Below, piece after piece: positions 27,921 through 36,163 of a stretch of DNA of 64,000 bases. The DNA is from Microbacterium sp. C5A9 (GTDB lineage: Bacteria; Actinomycetota; Actinomycetes; Actinomycetales; Microbacteriaceae). How positions within the stretch are numbered: the stretch's first letter is position 1; each line of letters starts with the position of its first letter. The position numbers and the translations under genes were made by a program. The notes beneath the pieces are model-generated. The model made no database searches, was not told the DNA's origin, and saw nothing but the letters and a program-made list of their open reading frames with translations. The stretch lies in NCBI RefSeq assembly GCF_022627955.1, contig NZ_JABXGD010000003.1, positions 62,001 to 126,000 on the forward strand. Reading direction: 5' to 3'.

Positions 27921-28961
27921 ATGTCTGCGCCAGCACTCACCCCCTCCGCACTCCACGGCATCGCCGCGCGTGGCCCCCTCAGCGACGCCGTCATCCGCCG
28001 ACTCACCGGAGGTGACGATGTCGGCCTCGGCGCTGAGGCCGAGACCGCCCTCGCGGCGAGCGCCGACGTGGTGCGCGACGACGACATCCAGCTCGCGCTC
28101 TTCGTGCTCTACGCCTCGTCGTACGGCTCCCTCCCCGACCTCGACCCGACTCTCGAATGGGATCCGGGCGTCGTCGCCGCGCGGAGTCTTCTCGAGCACG
28201 CGTTCGAGCAGGCGCTGCGGGCAACCGTCCCGATGCCCGACCTCCCCGATCCGACCGTCGACGCGGTCGGGCGAGCTCTCTTCGCCCTCGCCGACGCCGA
28301 CACGGGGCCGAGCCTGTCGCGCTACGTCGCGAAGAAGGCGACCGACGAGCAGATGTACGAGTTCTTCATGCAGCGCTCGATCTACACACTGCGTGAGGCC
28401 GATCCGCACTCCTGGGCGATCCCGCGTCTCAGCGGTCGCGCCAAGGCGGCTCTCGTCGAGATCCAGTCCGACGAGTACGGCGGCGGTCGGCCCGACCGGG
28501 TGCACGCGACGATCTTCGCCCGCGCCATGCGGGGTGCGGGGCTCGACGACACCTACGGCGGCTACGTCGACGACGTGCCGGCGATCACCCTCGCCTCGCT
28601 CAACACGATGTCGATGTTCGGCGTGAACCGCCGTCTCGTCGGCGCGATCGTCGGTCACCTGGCCGCGTTCGAGATGACGTCGTCGATCCCGAACCGGCTG
28701 TACGCGGACGGCCTGCGACGCCTCGGCTTCGGGGAGGACGTCACCGACTACTTCGACGAGCACGTCGAAGCGGATGCGGTGCACGAGCAGATCGCGGCGC
28801 GAGACCTCGCGGGAGCACTCGCCGAGGACCACCCGGAGCTGCTGCCCGACATCATGTTCGGGGCGTCCGCCTGCCTCACGGTCGACGGCTGGGCGGCGGG
28901 CCACATGCTCGACTCGTGGACGCGGCGGGAATCCTCGCTGCGTCAGCGGGACCCACGATGA
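27921..28961 (+). CDS. Iron-containing redox enzyme (haem-oxygenase-like diiron fold)
   Basis: A 346-residue helical protein. 'ALVEIQSDEYGGG' followed by 'RVHATIFARAM', and later 'YFDEHVEADAVHEQIA', supply the carboxylate and histidine ligands expected of the haem-oxygenase-like diiron oxidase superfamily. Members oxidise varied metabolites; this one's substrate is unknown. The start follows GGGAGCTCTTCC. Its stop overlaps the start of the CDGSH gene (ATGA), so an electron-transfer partnership is plausible. Confidence 0.85.
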   Translation: MSAPALTPSALHGIAARGPLSDAVIRRLTGGDDVGLGAEAETALAASADVVRDDDIQLALFVLYASSYGSLPDLDPTLEWDPGVVAARSLLEHAFEQALRATVPMPDLPDPTVDAVGRALFALADADTGPSLSRYVAKKATDEQMYEFFMQRSIYTLREADPHSWAIPRLSGRAKAALVEIQSDEYGGGRPDRVHATIFARAMRGAGLDDTYGGYVDDVPAITLASLNTMSMFGVNRRLVGAIVGHLAAFEMTSSIPNRLYADGLRRLGFGEDVTDYFDEHVEADAVHEQIAARDLAGALAEDHPELLPDIMFGASACLTVDGWAAGHMLDSWTRRESSLRQRDPR

Positions 28962-29164
28962 GCGGGCATGAGGATGCCGTCACGATCACGGCGTACCCCG
29001 ACGGGCCTCTGCTGGTGCGAGGAGCGGCGGTGCTCGAGACGTCTGACGGTGAGCCGATCGAGGTGACGCGCCGCACCGTGGCGCTGTGCCGCTGCGGGCT
29101 CTCGACGATCAAGCCGTTCTGCGACGGCACGCACAAGGCATCCGGGTTCCGCACAGACACCTGA
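28958..29164 (+). CDS. CDGSH-type iron-sulfur protein
   Basis: A 68-residue protein with the mitoNEET-type 2Fe-2S signature 'CRCGLSTIKPFCDGTH' (C-x-C-x2-S/T-x4-P-x-C-D-G-x-H), supplying three Cys and one His ligand. It is translationally coupled to the diiron-type enzyme and probably passes electrons to it. Starts at ATG 28958. Confidence 0.92.
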   Translation: MSGHEDAVTITAYPDGPLLVRGAAVLETSDGEPIEVTRRTVALCRCGLSTIKPFCDGTHKASGFRTDT

Positions 29165-29214
29165 TCGACGGGTCGACGGGTCGAAACCCGGGAGGCCGCT
29201 CGTCGCGCGCAGGG

Positions 29215-29751
29215 TCAATGCCCGACGGCCGGCAGGCATCCGCCGTCCATGATGACGCCGCCGATCTCGACCGAGAGCATGTCGGCCGAGACCTCGCCGT
29301 AGATGCAGCCGCCCTCGGGTGCAGCGGCGCCGAAGGCGACCGCCCTCTCGTCGCCGATGGTCTGGATGTCGATGAGACCCTGCGCGACGAACGCCTCCTC
29401 CACCGCGTCGACGGAGATTCCTCCCGAGGTCCGGAGCGCCTCGAGCGCCGCACGGACGTCGGCGGCGGGCTTCTCGGCGGCGTCTCGACTCTCGTCGGAC
29501 AGCTCGACCCGGTCGCGGTAGCGCTCGTTCTGCGCCATCGCGTTGTCGGGGTCGTACGGCGCGCACTCCGGCGGGAGTTCTGCGCCTTCGACCTGCGGGC
29601 AGGCCGCCGTGGGCGTCGGACTCGGCGAGGCCGTCGGCGACGCACTCGACGGGCCAGCGGTCGCGGTCGCGCAGCCCGCGAGCAGTGCGGTCGTCGCAAC
29701 GACGAGAAGCAGACGCACCGCTCTCGACCTGTCCCCCCGGATTCCGGTCAT
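29215..29751 (-). CDS. Putative lipoprotein, function unknown
   Basis: A 178-residue protein. The signal peptide carries an N-terminal Arg-rich region ('IRGDRSRAVR') and a lipobox 'LLAGC' near residue 26, then a Ser/Thr/Pro tether and a domain of about 120 residues with four cysteines, probably disulfide-bonded outside the membrane. The ATG at 29751 is the one placed correctly before the signal peptide. No family recognised. Divergent from the response regulator. Confidence 0.8.
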   Translation of the reverse strand: MTGIRGDRSRAVRLLLVVATTALLAGCATATAGPSSASPTASPSPTPTAACPQVEGAELPPECAPYDPDNAMAQNERYRDRVELSDESRDAAEKPAADVRAALEALRTSGGISVDAVEEAFVAQGLIDIQTIGDERAVAFGAAAPEGGCIYGEVSADMLSVEIGGVIMDGGCLPAVGH

Positions 29752-29928
29752 GCCCTCATGCAACCACAGGGGCGGATGCAGGCCAACCCTCCCTCGCGTC
29801 CGGCCGCGCGCCCCCCGCCCCCACGCCGCACCCCCTCGGGAGGAGAACGACGTCTCGGGCGCAGAATCCCCGGCATCCGCTCCTCCCGAGGCGTCGTTCT
29901 CCGCCCCATCCGCACCTCCCGAGGCCAC

Positions 29929-29946
29929 TTCAGCGCGGATTCAGCG
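29929..29946 (+). promoter_or_regulatory. Two TTCAGCG repeats upstream of the response regulator
   Basis: TTCAGCG occurs at 29929-29935 and 29940-29946, 11 bases apart (one helical turn), about 22 bases before the response-regulator start. Direct repeats at this period are the usual binding pattern of OmpR-family regulators; related TTCAG repeats precede the PepSY-like gene at 33409. Confidence 0.55.
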
Positions 29947-29967
29947 GGCGCCCGCCACACTGGAGGA

Positions 29968-30645
29968 ATGCGGATTCTGGTGGTGGACGACGAGGTGCGG
30001 TTGGCCGACGCCGTGCGCCGAGGGTTGGAGGCCGAGGGCTTCGCGGTCGACGTCGCGAACAACGGGGTCGACGGGCTGTGGCGTGCCCGCGAGACGCGGT
30101 ACGACGCGATCGTGCTCGACCTCATGATGCCCGGCATGAGCGGCTGGAAGGTCTGCGAGGCGCTGCGCGCGGAGGAGAACTGGACGCCCGTGCTCATGCT
30201 CACTGCGAAGGACGGCGAGTGGGATCAGGTCGAGGCTCTCGAGACCGGGGCCGACGACTACGTCACCAAGCCGTTCTCGTTCGCGATCCTCGTGGCCCGC
30301 ATCCGCGCTCTCGTTCGTCGCGGGGCCGTCGCCCGGCCCGCCGTGCTCGAAGCGGGAGATCTGAGACTCGACCCGTCGTCGCATCACGTCTGGCGCGGAG
30401 AGACGCCGCTCACGCTGACCGCCCGTGAGTTCGCCGTGCTCGAGTACCTGATGCGGCACCGCGGCCAGGTGCTGTCGAAGCGTGCGCTCATCGAGGGCGT
30501 GTGGGACGACGACTTCGACGGCGACCCGAACATCGTCGAGGTCTATGTCGGGCATCTGCGCCGCAAGCTCGACAAGCCGTTCGGCCGAGAGGCGATCGAG
30601 ACGATCCGCGGTGCCGGCTACCGATTGGCGGCCGACGGTGGCTAG
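29968..30645 (+). CDS. OmpR-family response regulator
   Basis: A 225-residue regulator. The receiver domain (1-120) has the acidic pair 'VVDDEV', phospho-acceptor Asp51 in 'VLDLMMPGMSG', and Lys in 'VTKPFSF'. The C-terminal winged helix (about 130-222) contains 'LTAREFAVLEYLMRHRGQVL' and 'VEVYVGHLRRKLD'. It is coupled to the histidine kinase downstream. GGAGGA precedes the ATG at 29968. Confidence 0.95.
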   Translation: MRILVVDDEVRLADAVRRGLEAEGFAVDVANNGVDGLWRARETRYDAIVLDLMMPGMSGWKVCEALRAEENWTPVLMLTAKDGEWDQVEALETGADDYVTKPFSFAILVARIRALVRRGAVARPAVLEAGDLRLDPSSHHVWRGETPLTLTAREFAVLEYLMRHRGQVLSKRALIEGVWDDDFDGDPNIVEVYVGHLRRKLDKPFGREAIETIRGAGYRLAADGG

Positions 30646-31969
30646 CCGCGCCTGGAGGTCGGTGCGCGCCCGGACGACACTCGGCGCGACGCTCGTCGTG
30701 ACCGTGGCGCTGCTCATCGGGGCGTTCTCGTTCTACAGCATCCTCAGCTCCAGCATCCATGCGAGCGCCGAACGCGCCGCCGAGCAGCGTCTCGACGAGC
30801 TGACCGAGCGACTCGACGGTCCCGGCGGCGGACCGGGCGGCGGCCGCGGCATCGACACCCTCGATGACGAGCTCGTGCAGATCATCGGCGCCGACGGGTC
30901 TGTCCGCTCGGCGAGCGAGGATGCCCGCGACGACCTGGGTTCCACAGCTCTGCCGATCTCCGACGATCCGCAGCGGGTGATGGTCGACGGCTCTCCGATG
31001 CTCGTCGTCTCGGACGGGATCGACGACGACGAGACCCTCGTGCTCGCCGTCCCGATCGAGGACGACGACGAGACTCTCTCGACCGTGGGGGTTCTGCTCG
31101 CGGTCGCGCTCCCTCTGCTCCTCGTGCTGGTCGCCGTCACCACCTGGCTCGTGGTGGGGCGCGCATTGAAGCCCGTCACGCGCATCCGAGAGGAGGTCGA
31201 CGGCATCACCGCCGAGCACCTGCACAACCGGGTCGAGGTGCCGGCGTCGTCCGACGAGATCGCGGCTCTCGCGACCACGATGAACCGGATGCTTGACCGG
31301 CTCGACGCCTCGGCGACGGCACAGCGGCGCTTCGTCTCGGACGCCTCGCACGAGCTGCGGTCGCCACTCGCGACGATCCGCCAGCACGCCGAGCTCGCGC
31401 AGACGCACCCGGCCACCACGAGCATCGACGAGCTCGCCGAGGTCGTGTCCGACGAGGGGCTGCGGCTTCAGGGGATCGTCGAGTCGCTGCTGCTGCTCGC
31501 CCGCCTCGACGAGGGCGGTGGCACGCACGACGAGGCGGTCGACCTCGACGATCTGGCGCTCGGCGAGGTCCGCCGGCTGCGGTCGCGAGGGGTGGAGGTC
31601 GACGGATCCGGCATCCGCGCGGCCCGGGTGTCGGGCGACCCGAGGCTGCTCGGGCAGCTGCTGCGCAACCTCGCCGACAACGCCGCCAGGCACAGCACCG
31701 GACGTGTGGCGATCGGGGTGATCCCGCAGGATGCCTGGGTGTTCGTGACCGTCGAGGACGACGGTGCGGGGGTGCCCGCCGACGAACGCGACCGCATCTT
31801 CGAGCGCTTCGTCCGGCTCGACGAGGCCCGCAGTCGGGATGCCGGCGGCAGCGGGCTCGGCCTCGCCATCGTGCAGGGCATCGCGACGGCGAGCGGCGGC
31901 ACCGTCTCCGTCGACGAGTCCCGATGGGGTGGCGCCCGATTCGTCGTGACCCTGCCTCTCGCGGTCTGA
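30638..31969 (+). CDS. Sensor histidine kinase
   Basis: A 443-residue kinase with two membrane segments (about 16-38 and 150-174) flanking an acidic, Gly-rich extracellular sensor of about 110 residues. A HAMP domain follows, then the H-box with His238 in 'SDASHELRSPLATI', and the ATPase domain with 'LLRNLADNAARHS', 'VEDDGAGVP' and 'GGSGLGLAIVQGIA'. The GTG at 30638 overlaps the response-regulator end; a GTG at 30662 is an alternative. The Asp/Glu-rich sensor may bind cations or cationic peptides, but that is inference. Confidence 0.92.
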   Translation: MASRAWRSVRARTTLGATLVVTVALLIGAFSFYSILSSSIHASAERAAEQRLDELTERLDGPGGGPGGGRGIDTLDDELVQIIGADGSVRSASEDARDDLGSTALPISDDPQRVMVDGSPMLVVSDGIDDDETLVLAVPIEDDDETLSTVGVLLAVALPLLLVLVAVTTWLVVGRALKPVTRIREEVDGITAEHLHNRVEVPASSDEIAALATTMNRMLDRLDASATAQRRFVSDASHELRSPLATIRQHAELAQTHPATTSIDELAEVVSDEGLRLQGIVESLLLLARLDEGGGTHDEAVDLDDLALGEVRRLRSRGVEVDGSGIRAARVSGDPRLLGQLLRNLADNAARHSTGRVAIGVIPQDAWVFVTVEDDGAGVPADERDRIFERFVRLDEARSRDAGGSGLGLAIVQGIATASGGTVSVDESRWGGARFVVTLPLAV

Positions 31970-32046
31970 CGACCGCTCCCCGCGCATAGGCTCGGGCGAG
32001 GCTCCCGGCGGAGGGCGCGCGGACGACGCATGGGAGCATGGACCAC

Positions 32047-33330
32047 ATGCAGACCCCCATGATCGACTATCTGAACGTGCTGATGGAGTCGTGCGGGGAG
32101 GACGCCGGCGAGGTCGCGTCGTACATCCCCGAACTCGCGAACGCCGACCCCGACCAGCTGGCCATCGCGGTCGCCACCCTCGACGGCGAGGTCTACGTGG
32201 CGGGCGACGCCGACGTCGAGTTCACGATCCAGTCGATCTCGAAGCCGTTCACCTATGCGCTCGCGATCGCCGATCAGGGCCTCGACGCGGTGCTCGAGCG
32301 GATCGACGTCGAGCCGTCGGGCGACGCGTTCAACGAGATCTCCCTCGAACCCGAGACCGGGCGCCCGCGCAATCCGATGATCAACGCCGGGGCGATCGCC
32401 GCTCACGCCCTGGTCGGCGGCGACGGCGCGGATGCTCGCGTCGAGCGCATCCTCGACCTCTACAGCCGCCTGGCCGGCCGTGACCTCTCGATCGCGGAGG
32501 ACGTGTTCGAGTCCGAGCTCGCCTCCGCCGACCGCAACATGGCGCTCGCCTACATGCTCCGCACCGTCGGAACCCTCGACGCCGACCCGGCAGACGTGGT
32601 GCGCGGATACACCCGTCAGTGCTCGGCATCGGTGACGGTGCGCGACCTCGCCCGCATGGCATCGGTCCTCGCCGCCGGCGGCCGCACGCCCGACGGCGAC
32701 CAGGTGATCGACCCCGTCATCAACCGGCAGGTGCTGAGCGTGATGACGACCTGCGGTATGTACGACTCGGCGGGCGACTGGCTGACCTCTGTCGGCATCC
32801 CCGCGAAGAGCGGCGTCGCGGGCGGGCTCATGGGCGTGCTTCCCGGCCAGGTGGGCATCGCCGTGTTCTCGCCGCGACTCGACCCGCACGGCAACAGCAC
32901 CCGCGGGGTGCGCATGTTCGAGCGCATGAACCACGACCTGGGGCTGCACCTCATGACCTCGACCGATTCCGCGCGATCGGTGTCGCGCCGCGTGGAACGG
33001 GACGGCGTCGCGGTGCACGAGATCGCCGGCGATCTGCACTTCATGGAGGCCGAGCGGGTCCTGCGCGGCTTCGCCGAGGAATCGGCCGGTGACGAACCGG
33101 TGATCGTCGATCTCGATCGCGTGCAGAGGGCGAACAGCATCGCCCGGCGGATGCTGCTCGAGGGGGTGCGCCGTCTGCACCTCGACGGGCATGACGTGCG
33201 GATCGTCGATCCCTGGGGCGTGCTCGGCAGCGCCGAGACCGGCTCGGGAGAGCTCGTGCACGGCGAGCAGGCGCACGGCGGCTTCGTGCCCGCGTCGTTC
33301 CCCGATGTGTCGAGCGCCGTCCGCGGCTGA
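32047..33330 (+). CDS. glsA: Glutaminase A with C-terminal STAS domain
   Basis: A 427-residue protein. Residues 1-310 are a GlsA-type glutaminase, with Ser63 and Lys66 in 'IQSISKPF' as the expected S-x-x-K catalytic pair and 'NPMINAGAI' downstream. It hydrolyses L-glutamine to glutamate and ammonia. Residues about 325-420 form a STAS-like domain ('VAVHEIAGDLHFMEAERVL', 'PVIVDLDRVQRAN'), a fold used for regulatory contacts in transporters and anti-sigma antagonists. ATG at 32038 is also possible but abuts GGGAG. Lies between the two-component system and the PepSY-like gene. Confidence 0.92.
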   Translation: MQTPMIDYLNVLMESCGEDAGEVASYIPELANADPDQLAIAVATLDGEVYVAGDADVEFTIQSISKPFTYALAIADQGLDAVLERIDVEPSGDAFNEISLEPETGRPRNPMINAGAIAAHALVGGDGADARVERILDLYSRLAGRDLSIAEDVFESELASADRNMALAYMLRTVGTLDADPADVVRGYTRQCSASVTVRDLARMASVLAAGGRTPDGDQVIDPVINRQVLSVMTTCGMYDSAGDWLTSVGIPAKSGVAGGLMGVLPGQVGIAVFSPRLDPHGNSTRGVRMFERMNHDLGLHLMTSTDSARSVSRRVERDGVAVHEIAGDLHFMEAERVLRGFAEESAGDEPVIVDLDRVQRANSIARRMLLEGVRRLHLDGHDVRIVDPWGVLGSAETGSGELVHGEQAHGGFVPASFPDVSSAVRG

Positions 33331-33359
33331 GATCTCGGGCCCTGCTTCCTGAAGACCTC

Positions 33360-33387
33360 TTCAGGGGGCTTCAGGGTGGCTTCAGCA
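33360..33387 (+). promoter_or_regulatory. Three TTCAG repeats upstream of the PepSY-like gene
   Basis: TTCAGGG at 33360-33366 and 33370-33376, and TTCAGCA at 33381-33387, are spaced 10 and 11 bases. The last is 21 bases before the ATG at 33409. They match the TTCAGCG pair before the response regulator, so this gene is a probable target of that system. Confidence 0.55.
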
Positions 33388-33408
33388 CCCGCGCGAGAGC
33401 ATCGAGTC

Positions 33409-34248
33409 ATGAACGACAAGAACCCGACTCCCGACCAGACGCCCGAGAACCTGCCCGCAGGCGCGACGCCCCCGGCACCGCCCGCTCCCCCGGCACCGCC
33501 GGCACCCGCCCCTCAGGCGTCCGACGCTCAGACCGTGCCCGTCGAGCCCCTCCCGGCCGACGCACAGGCCGCACCTGCCGCCCCTGCGAAGCGCGGCCGC
33601 TCGCGCGCTCTCCTCATCGGCGGCGGAATCGCGGCGGCCGTGGTCCTCGTCGGGGGTGGCGTGGCACTGGGTGCCGCCGTCGGCGACGAGTTCGGCGACG
33701 ATGACGACCGCCCCTCCGTCTCCGACGGCCCGCGCGGAGACGACGACCGCGGCGGCCAGCCCGGCGGCGACCGCGACGACGACGGCCAGGGACCGGCCCA
33801 GGGCGGAGGACAGGGCGGAGGCCCCGTGACCGGCATCGGCACCGACTCGGCCGACGAGCTCGTCGCGATCGCGGATGCCGCGCGCGGCGCCGCCGAGGGC
33901 GATGTCACCTCGATCGATGCGAAGCGCGACGGCACCTGGGAGGTGCAGCTGACCGCCGCGAACGGCAGCGAGACCGAGGTGCGGGTGGATGCCGACCTCG
34001 CGACGACCGTCGTCTCCAGCGAGCAGGACGACGACGACACCGCCCCCGCGAACACGCTCGACGAGGCCGCCATCCGCGCCCTGGTCGAGGCGGCGCTGGC
34101 CGAGGCCGACGGCATGATCACCGACCTCGATGCCGACAGCGACGACGTGAGCCCCTACGACGCCTCGGTGCTCACGAGCGACAACCGGTCGATCGACATC
34201 GACTTCAGCGCCGACTTCGCCGTCGTCGGCACCGACATCGACGACTGA
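33409..34248 (+). CDS. PepSY-like membrane-anchored protein
   Basis: A 279-residue protein. Residues 1-65 are a Pro/Ala-rich cytoplasmic stretch, then one membrane segment (about 68-92, 'LLIGGGIAAAVVLVGGGVAL'), an Asp/Gly-rich linker, and a C-terminal domain with two beta-alpha-beta-like repeats ('GTWEVQLTAANGSETEVRVD', 'AIRALVEAALAEADGMIT') resembling PepSY modules. Such proteins accompany two-component systems that respond to envelope stress. Function here is inferred from the repeats and TTCAG sites. Confidence 0.75.
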   Translation: MNDKNPTPDQTPENLPAGATPPAPPAPPAPPAPAPQASDAQTVPVEPLPADAQAAPAAPAKRGRSRALLIGGGIAAAVVLVGGGVALGAAVGDEFGDDDDRPSVSDGPRGDDDRGGQPGGDRDDDGQGPAQGGGQGGGPVTGIGTDSADELVAIADAARGAAEGDVTSIDAKRDGTWEVQLTAANGSETEVRVDADLATTVVSSEQDDDDTAPANTLDEAAIRALVEAALAEADGMITDLDADSDDVSPYDASVLTSDNRSIDIDFSADFAVVGTDIDD

Positions 34249-34265
34249 GCGCGCCCGTCGTTCCG

Positions 34266-34296
34266 CGAGCCGCCGGCCCCTGGGGTCGGCGGCTCG
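34266..34296 (+). terminator. Hairpin after the PepSY-like gene
   Basis: CGAGCCGCCG (34266-34275) pairs with CGGCGGCTCG (34287-34296) across an 11-base loop, 17 bases after the stop. Confidence 0.7.
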
Positions 34297-34324
34297 ACGC
34301 GTCTGCGGCGGTTAGCATTCAGTC

Positions 34325-34552
34325 ATGACGAATTCCGGTCCGATCGACGACGTCTCCATCGGCGGAGAGATGATCCGCCTCGGCCAGTTCCTGAAGTTCT
34401 CGGGGCTGCTCGACTCGGGCGGCGACGCCAAGGAGGTCGTGATCGACGGGTTCGTGAAGGTCAACGACGAGGTCGACCGGCGGCGTGGGCGCCAGCTGCA
34501 CGACGGCGACCTGGTGACCTTCGAGGGCCGCACGGTGCGCGTCCGGCCCTGA
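34325..34552 (+). CDS. S4-domain RNA-binding protein
   Basis: A 75-residue single S4 domain. 'IRLGQFLKFSGLLDSGGDAK' and 'VKVNDEVDRRRGRQLHDGD' are the S4 signature with conserved basic residues for RNA contact. It belongs to the YaaA/YbcJ small stand-alone type. Role in translation is unproven. Confidence 0.9.
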   Translation: MTNSGPIDDVSIGGEMIRLGQFLKFSGLLDSGGDAKEVVIDGFVKVNDEVDRRRGRQLHDGDLVTFEGRTVRVRP

Positions 34553-34598
34553 GCCCGCATCCAGCCGCGGCATATCGAACGGCGCGCATACTTCAGGT

Positions 34599-35462
34599 AT
34601 GACCGACGCCACCGCTCCTCTCGCCCTCATCACCGGCACCTCCACAGGGATCGGCCTCCGCACCGCCGTCTCGCTCGCGGCGGCCGGCTGGAAGACCGTC
34701 GCCACGATGCGGGACCTGCGCAAGGCGGATGCTCTCGAGGCCGCGGCCGCCGACGCCGGTGTCGCCCTCGACATCCGCGCGCTCGACGTCACCGATCACG
34801 ATGCGGTGGCCGCCACGATCGAGGCGCTGGTCGCCGAGCACGGACGGCTCGACGCGGTGATCAACAACGCGGGCGCCGGTGCGCTCGGCACCATCGAGGC
34901 CATGAGCATCGATCGCGTGCGCGCCGCGATGGAGGTCAACTTCTTCGGGGTGGTCGACGTGACCAAGACCGCGCTCCCGCACCTGCGCGCGTCACGAGGA
35001 CGCCTCATCACGGTCACGAGCGTGGGCGGCGTCGTCGGCCAGCCCTTCAATGAGGCCTACTGCGCGGCGAAATTCGCCGTCGAGGGGTTCATGGAGAGCC
35101 TGCATCCCGTGATGAAGAGCCTGGGCGTCGCCGTGAGCGTCATCGAACCGGGGCCGGTGCTCACCGAGTTCGTCACCAACTCCGAGGCCGACCGCGACGC
35201 GCTGGTCACCGGGGCGGATGCGGCGTATCTGCCGGCCATCGACAGCTACCTGGCGCGCACCAGGCAGGCCTTCGCACCGGGGAACGCCCAGACGCCCGAT
35301 GACGTCGCCGCCGTCATCCTCGCGACTCTCACGGCTGACGATCCCGCCTTCCGCGTGCAGACGTCGCCCGCCGCCACCGCCTTCACCGCGATCAAGCTCG
35401 CGGACCTCGACGGCTCGGCCGTCACCGGGCTCACCACCGGCTGGGTCTCCGCCCAGGCCTGA
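34599..35462 (+). CDS. Short-chain dehydrogenase/reductase
   Basis: A 287-residue classical SDR. The Rossmann motif is 'ITGTSTGIGLRTAV' (T-G-x3-G-I-G), 'NNAGAGALG' follows, and the catalytic Ser and 'YCAAK' (Y-x3-K) are in place. The dinucleotide and substrate cannot be assigned. Monocistronic on the plus strand, convergent with the RibD-like gene. Confidence 0.92.
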   Translation: MTDATAPLALITGTSTGIGLRTAVSLAAAGWKTVATMRDLRKADALEAAAADAGVALDIRALDVTDHDAVAATIEALVAEHGRLDAVINNAGAGALGTIEAMSIDRVRAAMEVNFFGVVDVTKTALPHLRASRGRLITVTSVGGVVGQPFNEAYCAAKFAVEGFMESLHPVMKSLGVAVSVIEPGPVLTEFVTNSEADRDALVTGADAAYLPAIDSYLARTRQAFAPGNAQTPDDVAAVILATLTADDPAFRVQTSPAATAFTAIKLADLDGSAVTGLTTGWVSAQA

Positions 35463-35477
35463 CCCGAGCTCGCCGAG

Positions 35478-36038
35478 CTACGCGCGTACGGTCTGATACC
35501 GCAGGAACATCACGCCGCTGGCGAACCGGCGGTCCTCGAGGAGTTCGAGGTCGACGCGCACGCCCTCGGGGAAGAACGGCTTGCCGCCGCCGACGATCCC
35601 CGGACCGATGAACAGACCGAACTCGTCGACGAGTCCGGCACGGATCGCCGCTCCGGCGAGCGTCGGACCGTCGACCGAGAAGTCGCTGTCGGACTCGGCC
35701 TTCCAGCGTTCGACCACGCCGGGGTCGAACGAGCGCTCGAGACGCGTGCGCTCGCTCGACACCTCGGCGAGAGTCGTCGAGAACACCACCTTGTCGGCCG
35801 CCTGCCACACGCGTGCGTAGTCGATCCCCACCTGCGGCTGATCGGGTTCGAGATGCGCGGTCTCCCAATAGACCATCGTCTCGTACATGCGCCGCCCGTA
35901 GAGGTAGGTGCCGACGCCGGCGAACTGCCGGTTGATGAACTCGTGCAGCTCCTCGTCGAGCGCCCAGTCGAACCCGCCGTCCGGTCCGCTGACGTACCCG
36001 TCGAGCGACGTGATCATGGAGTAGATGAGGCGGCCCAT
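35478..36038 (-). CDS. RibD-C/dihydrofolate-reductase-like protein
   Basis: A 186-residue protein of the RibD C-terminal domain / DHFR-like family. It opens with 'LIYSMITSLDGYVSGPDGGF' and has 'YGRRMYETM' and 'FGLFIGPGIVGGGKPFFPEG', the family's conserved segments. It probably is an NADPH-dependent reductase of unknown substrate, not a true folate reductase. Convergent with the SDR gene. Confidence 0.9.
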   Translation of the reverse strand: MGRLIYSMITSLDGYVSGPDGGFDWALDEELHEFINRQFAGVGTYLYGRRMYETMVYWETAHLEPDQPQVGIDYARVWQAADKVVFSTTLAEVSSERTRLERSFDPGVVERWKAESDSDFSVDGPTLAGAAIRAGLVDEFGLFIGPGIVGGGKPFFPEGVRVDLELLEDRRFASGVMFLRYQTVRA

Positions 36039-36163
36039 GCGGCGAGGCTACTCCCGCCGCTCCGGGGGTGCGACCCCCTCCCGGCACGCACACGCGCGTA
36101 GCGACCACGACCGTCCGACGCAAGGCGCTAGCCAGCATCCGCACGCCGTCGCACGATGGCCCC

